From: Candidatus Bathyarchaeota archaeon
GTDB lineage: Archaea; Thermoproteota; Bathyarchaeia; TCS64
Length of the DNA: 7,966 nt
Reading direction: 5' to 3'
NCBI GenBank assembly: GCA_016867505.1
Contig: VGJH01000049.1
Coordinates: 1 to 7,966 of the forward strand
The notes under the pieces were generated by a model. That model made no database searches and had not been told where the DNA came from. It was given only the letters and a program-made list of their open reading frames with translations. The position numbers and the translations under genes were made by a program. Below, one piece after another: positions 6,461 through 7,966 of this stretch. The first letter of the stretch is position 1. The number at the start of each line of letters is the position of its first letter.

Positions 6461-7537
6461 TTAAAAATAATTTTTCTTTTTGAGATATTCAGCGGATAAT
6501 ACTACTCCACCACCTGCACCTTTATCCAAATTATCGCTTGTAACAACGTAACTTAATCCATTTTTGAATACTGGGTCTTTTCTTAACCTACCAACAAGCG
6601 TTACTTGTCCTCCATAATCGTGATGTAGTTTAGGTTGGGGTTGATTATTGTCATCGAATACTATGATTGGTTTTTGTGGTGCACTTGGAAGCTGTAGTTT
6701 TTGAGGTTCTGAAACATAATTACTTAAGGTCTCTTTTACATCTTTGATATTATTTTCTTTTTTTGTTTCTACAAACACGGATTCAAAATGAACTCGCTCA
6801 ACATATACTCTTGTGCAGGTTGCGCCAATTTTTATTTCTGCAGGAGTAATGATATATTTTTTAATGTTTCCAAGTATTTTTTTTGTTTCTTGTATTACTT
6901 TTTCTTCTTCTCCATCAATATAGGGTAAAACATTCATTTCAACGCTTTTTCGATATTCACTGTTTAGGCGTATCCCTTTTTCACCTGCACCACTTAAACT
7001 TTGACTTGAAACCATATGCACCTTTTTTACTCCATATTTTTCCATAATTGGTTTAATACTTGTTACTAGACCTACTACTGTACAATTTGGTCCAGGGCAG
7101 ACAAAACCTTCCCACCCCCTCTTCTCTTGTTGCTTCTTCACAATTTTTGCATGTTTTGGATTAACATCAGGTATTAAAATGGGTACATCTTCTTCATTTC
7201 TATAAGCTGATGCTGTACTGAATACTGGGATTTTTTTTGCAAATTTGCCTTCGATTGTCTTTGCGATTTCAGAGGGTAGTGCACTGAATGCAATTTGGTA
7301 GTCTTCAGGACTAACTTTATCGATGTCTTGAACTTTCATATTTAAAATATCTTCACTAGGCGTTCTCTCGAAAAAAATTGCATCTTTTATGGCATCTTTG
7401 TATGTTTTCCCAGCACTTCTGCTGGATGCACCTAATGCGACTAATTTGAACCAAGGATGGTTCTGAAGCGATTCGACAACATTCTGACCTGCTGCGCCAG
7501 TTGCGCCTAATACTATTGCATCAATTTTTCTTACCAT
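6461..7537 (-). CDS. asd: Aspartate-semialdehyde dehydrogenase, archaeal/fungal type
   Basis: NADPH-dependent reduction of aspartyl phosphate to aspartate semialdehyde. From ATG 7537 it has 358 residues. It shows the dinucleotide loop GATGAAGQ at 11-18, FSTASAYRNEEDVPILIPDV at 106-125, PGPNCTVVG at 148-156 with catalytic Cys152, SSQSLSGAGEKG at 177-188, PYIDGEEEK at 205-213 and the catalytic-base region CTRVYVERVHFESVFVE at 241-257 with His250. A-YRNEEDVPI-IPDVNP and PNCT place it with the archaeal/fungal class rather than the Gram-negative class. A GTG at 7546 opens the same frame but lies inside the AAGGAGTGA ribosome site, so ATG 7537, 5 nt after the aspartokinase stop, is preferred. Gene order aspartokinase-asd-hom shows one pathway transcript on this strand. 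Confidence 0.94.
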   Translation of the reverse strand: MVRKIDAIVLGATGAAGQNVVESLQNHPWFKLVALGASSRSAGKTYKDAIKDAIFFERTPSEDILNMKVQDIDKVSPEDYQIAFSALPSEIAKTIEGKFAKKIPVFSTASAYRNEEDVPILIPDVNPKHAKIVKKQQEKRGWEGFVCPGPNCTVVGLVTSIKPIMEKYGVKKVHMVSSQSLSGAGEKGIRLNSEYRKSVEMNVLPYIDGEEEKVIQETKKILGNIKKYIITPAEIKIGATCTRVYVERVHFESVFVETKKENNIKDVKETLSNYVSEPQKLQLPSAPQKPIIVFDDNNQPQPKLHHDYGGQVTLVGRLRKDPVFKNGLSYVVTSDNLDKGAGGGVVLSAEYLKKKNYF

Positions 7538-7542
7538 TTTTT

Positions 7543-7551
7543 TCACTCCTT
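7543..7551 (-). promoter_or_regulatory. Strong ribosome binding site deciding the asd start
   Basis: AAGGAGTGA on the minus strand, ending in the TGA stop of the aspartokinase gene, followed by five A and ATG 7537. It is a close match to the archaeal consensus, excludes the GTG at 7546 as a start, and couples asd translation to termination of the upstream gene. Confidence 0.7.
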
Positions 7552-7966
7552 AAATAACTCGGAATAAACTGCTGCTACAGCTAACGGAATATCTTCATCT
7601 TTTACGCTAAATCTAATAATATTTTCACTATAGGGTTGAGTAGCTTGCTCAATATTTATTCCATAATGAGCAATTATACCCGTAATTTTACTTAAAAATC
7701 CTTTAACTCCTCTCATCTCTGAGCCAATTATGCTGAAAGTTCCTTTTACTCCCTCAATTTGTTTAACTTCTATTTTGGATTCAAGAGATGAGAGAGCTTT
7801 TAATGCTTTTTCAACATCATCTTTGAGTAATAATAAGGAAATCTGATACCCTGAAATTGTTAAATATCTTACATCAACATTTTCCTTTACTAAAGAATCG
7901 AAAACATTAGCATAAACTTCTGTAGGGATCATAGATTGGCTAGGTAAAAACCTGACGCCATAAAGA
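7543..7966 (-). CDS. Aspartokinase, C-terminal ACT regulatory region, 5' partial
   Basis: C-terminal part of an aspartate kinase, the enzyme phosphorylating aspartate at entry to the pathway. The frame runs open to the window edge: before the first ATG (7932) come LYGVRFLPSQS, so this ATG is probably internal and the kinase domain lies outside. Two ACT units are visible. The first has VYANVFDSLVKENVDVRYLTIS followed by ISLLLLKDDVEKALKAL; the second has FSIIGSEMRGVKGFLSKITGIIAHYGINIEQATQ, then SENIIRFSVKDEDIPLAVAAVYSELF. GSEMRGVKG and SENI are the usual effector-pocket elements of aspartokinases. It stops 5 nt before asd, which supports the pathway. A free-standing ACT protein cannot be excluded from this fragment. 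Since lysine is likely made by the LysW route, threonine is the more likely effector, but that is inference. No gene symbol is given because lysC would mislead. Confidence 0.8.
   Translation of the reverse strand, partial: LYGVRFLPSQSMIPTEVYANVFDSLVKENVDVRYLTISGYQISLLLLKDDVEKALKALSSLESKIEVKQIEGVKGTFSIIGSEMRGVKGFLSKITGIIAHYGINIEQATQPYSENIIRFSVKDEDIPLAVAAVYSELFKE

Noticed and set aside
7930..7932. ATG at 7932 (minus) as the start of a free ACT-domain protein or an aspartokinase beta subunit with internal start
   Set aside because: The frame is open upstream to the edge with aspartokinase-compatible residues, and no ribosome site precedes the ATG.

Overview
The window is a compact stretch of amino-acid biosynthesis from an AT-rich archaeon. 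The archaeal assignment rests on an ADP-forming acyl-CoA synthetase beta subunit, a LysW-dependent lysine (and/or arginine) gene set, an Lrp/AsnC regulator of the kind found next to such genes, TATA-like boxes at archaeal promoter spacing, and T-rich terminators without hairpins. The sequence does not fix the phylum. A TACK- or Asgard-type lineage would fit, but this is inference.

Plus strand, 1-4507: five genes in one direction. They are lysY (5' end lost at the window edge), lysZ, lysJ, lysK and an Lrp/AsnC regulator. The first four are tightly packed (8-nt gap, 4-nt overlap, 44-nt overlap) and encode the kinase, reductase, aminotransferase and carrier-releasing peptidase steps of amino-group-carrier-protein (LysW) biosynthesis. 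LysW and the ligase LysX/ArgX are not in the window and probably lie upstream. An 84-bp gap before the regulator holds a TATA-like box for a leaderless transcript and two near-identical 21-bp direct repeats 31 bp apart, a candidate operator.

Minus strand, 7966-4548, convergent with the first block: the C-terminal ACT region of an aspartokinase (cut by the window edge), aspartate-semialdehyde dehydrogenase, homoserine dehydrogenase, then, after its own TATA-like box, the beta subunit of ADP-forming acyl-CoA synthetase. The first three form the aspartate-to-homoserine trunk. Since lysine can come from the aminoadipate route encoded beside it, this trunk most likely serves threonine, methionine and isoleucine.

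Nothing here looks like an unknown defence, mobile or RNA-based system: no tRNA, rRNA, CRISPR array, insertion sequence or transposase was seen, and no intergenic gap exceeds about 105 bp. The points most worth following are the phased repeat at the regulator promoter, a homoserine dehydrogenase of the ThrA/Hom6 class standing alone in an archaeon, an orphan acyl-CoA synthetase beta subunit, and corrected start codons for two genes.
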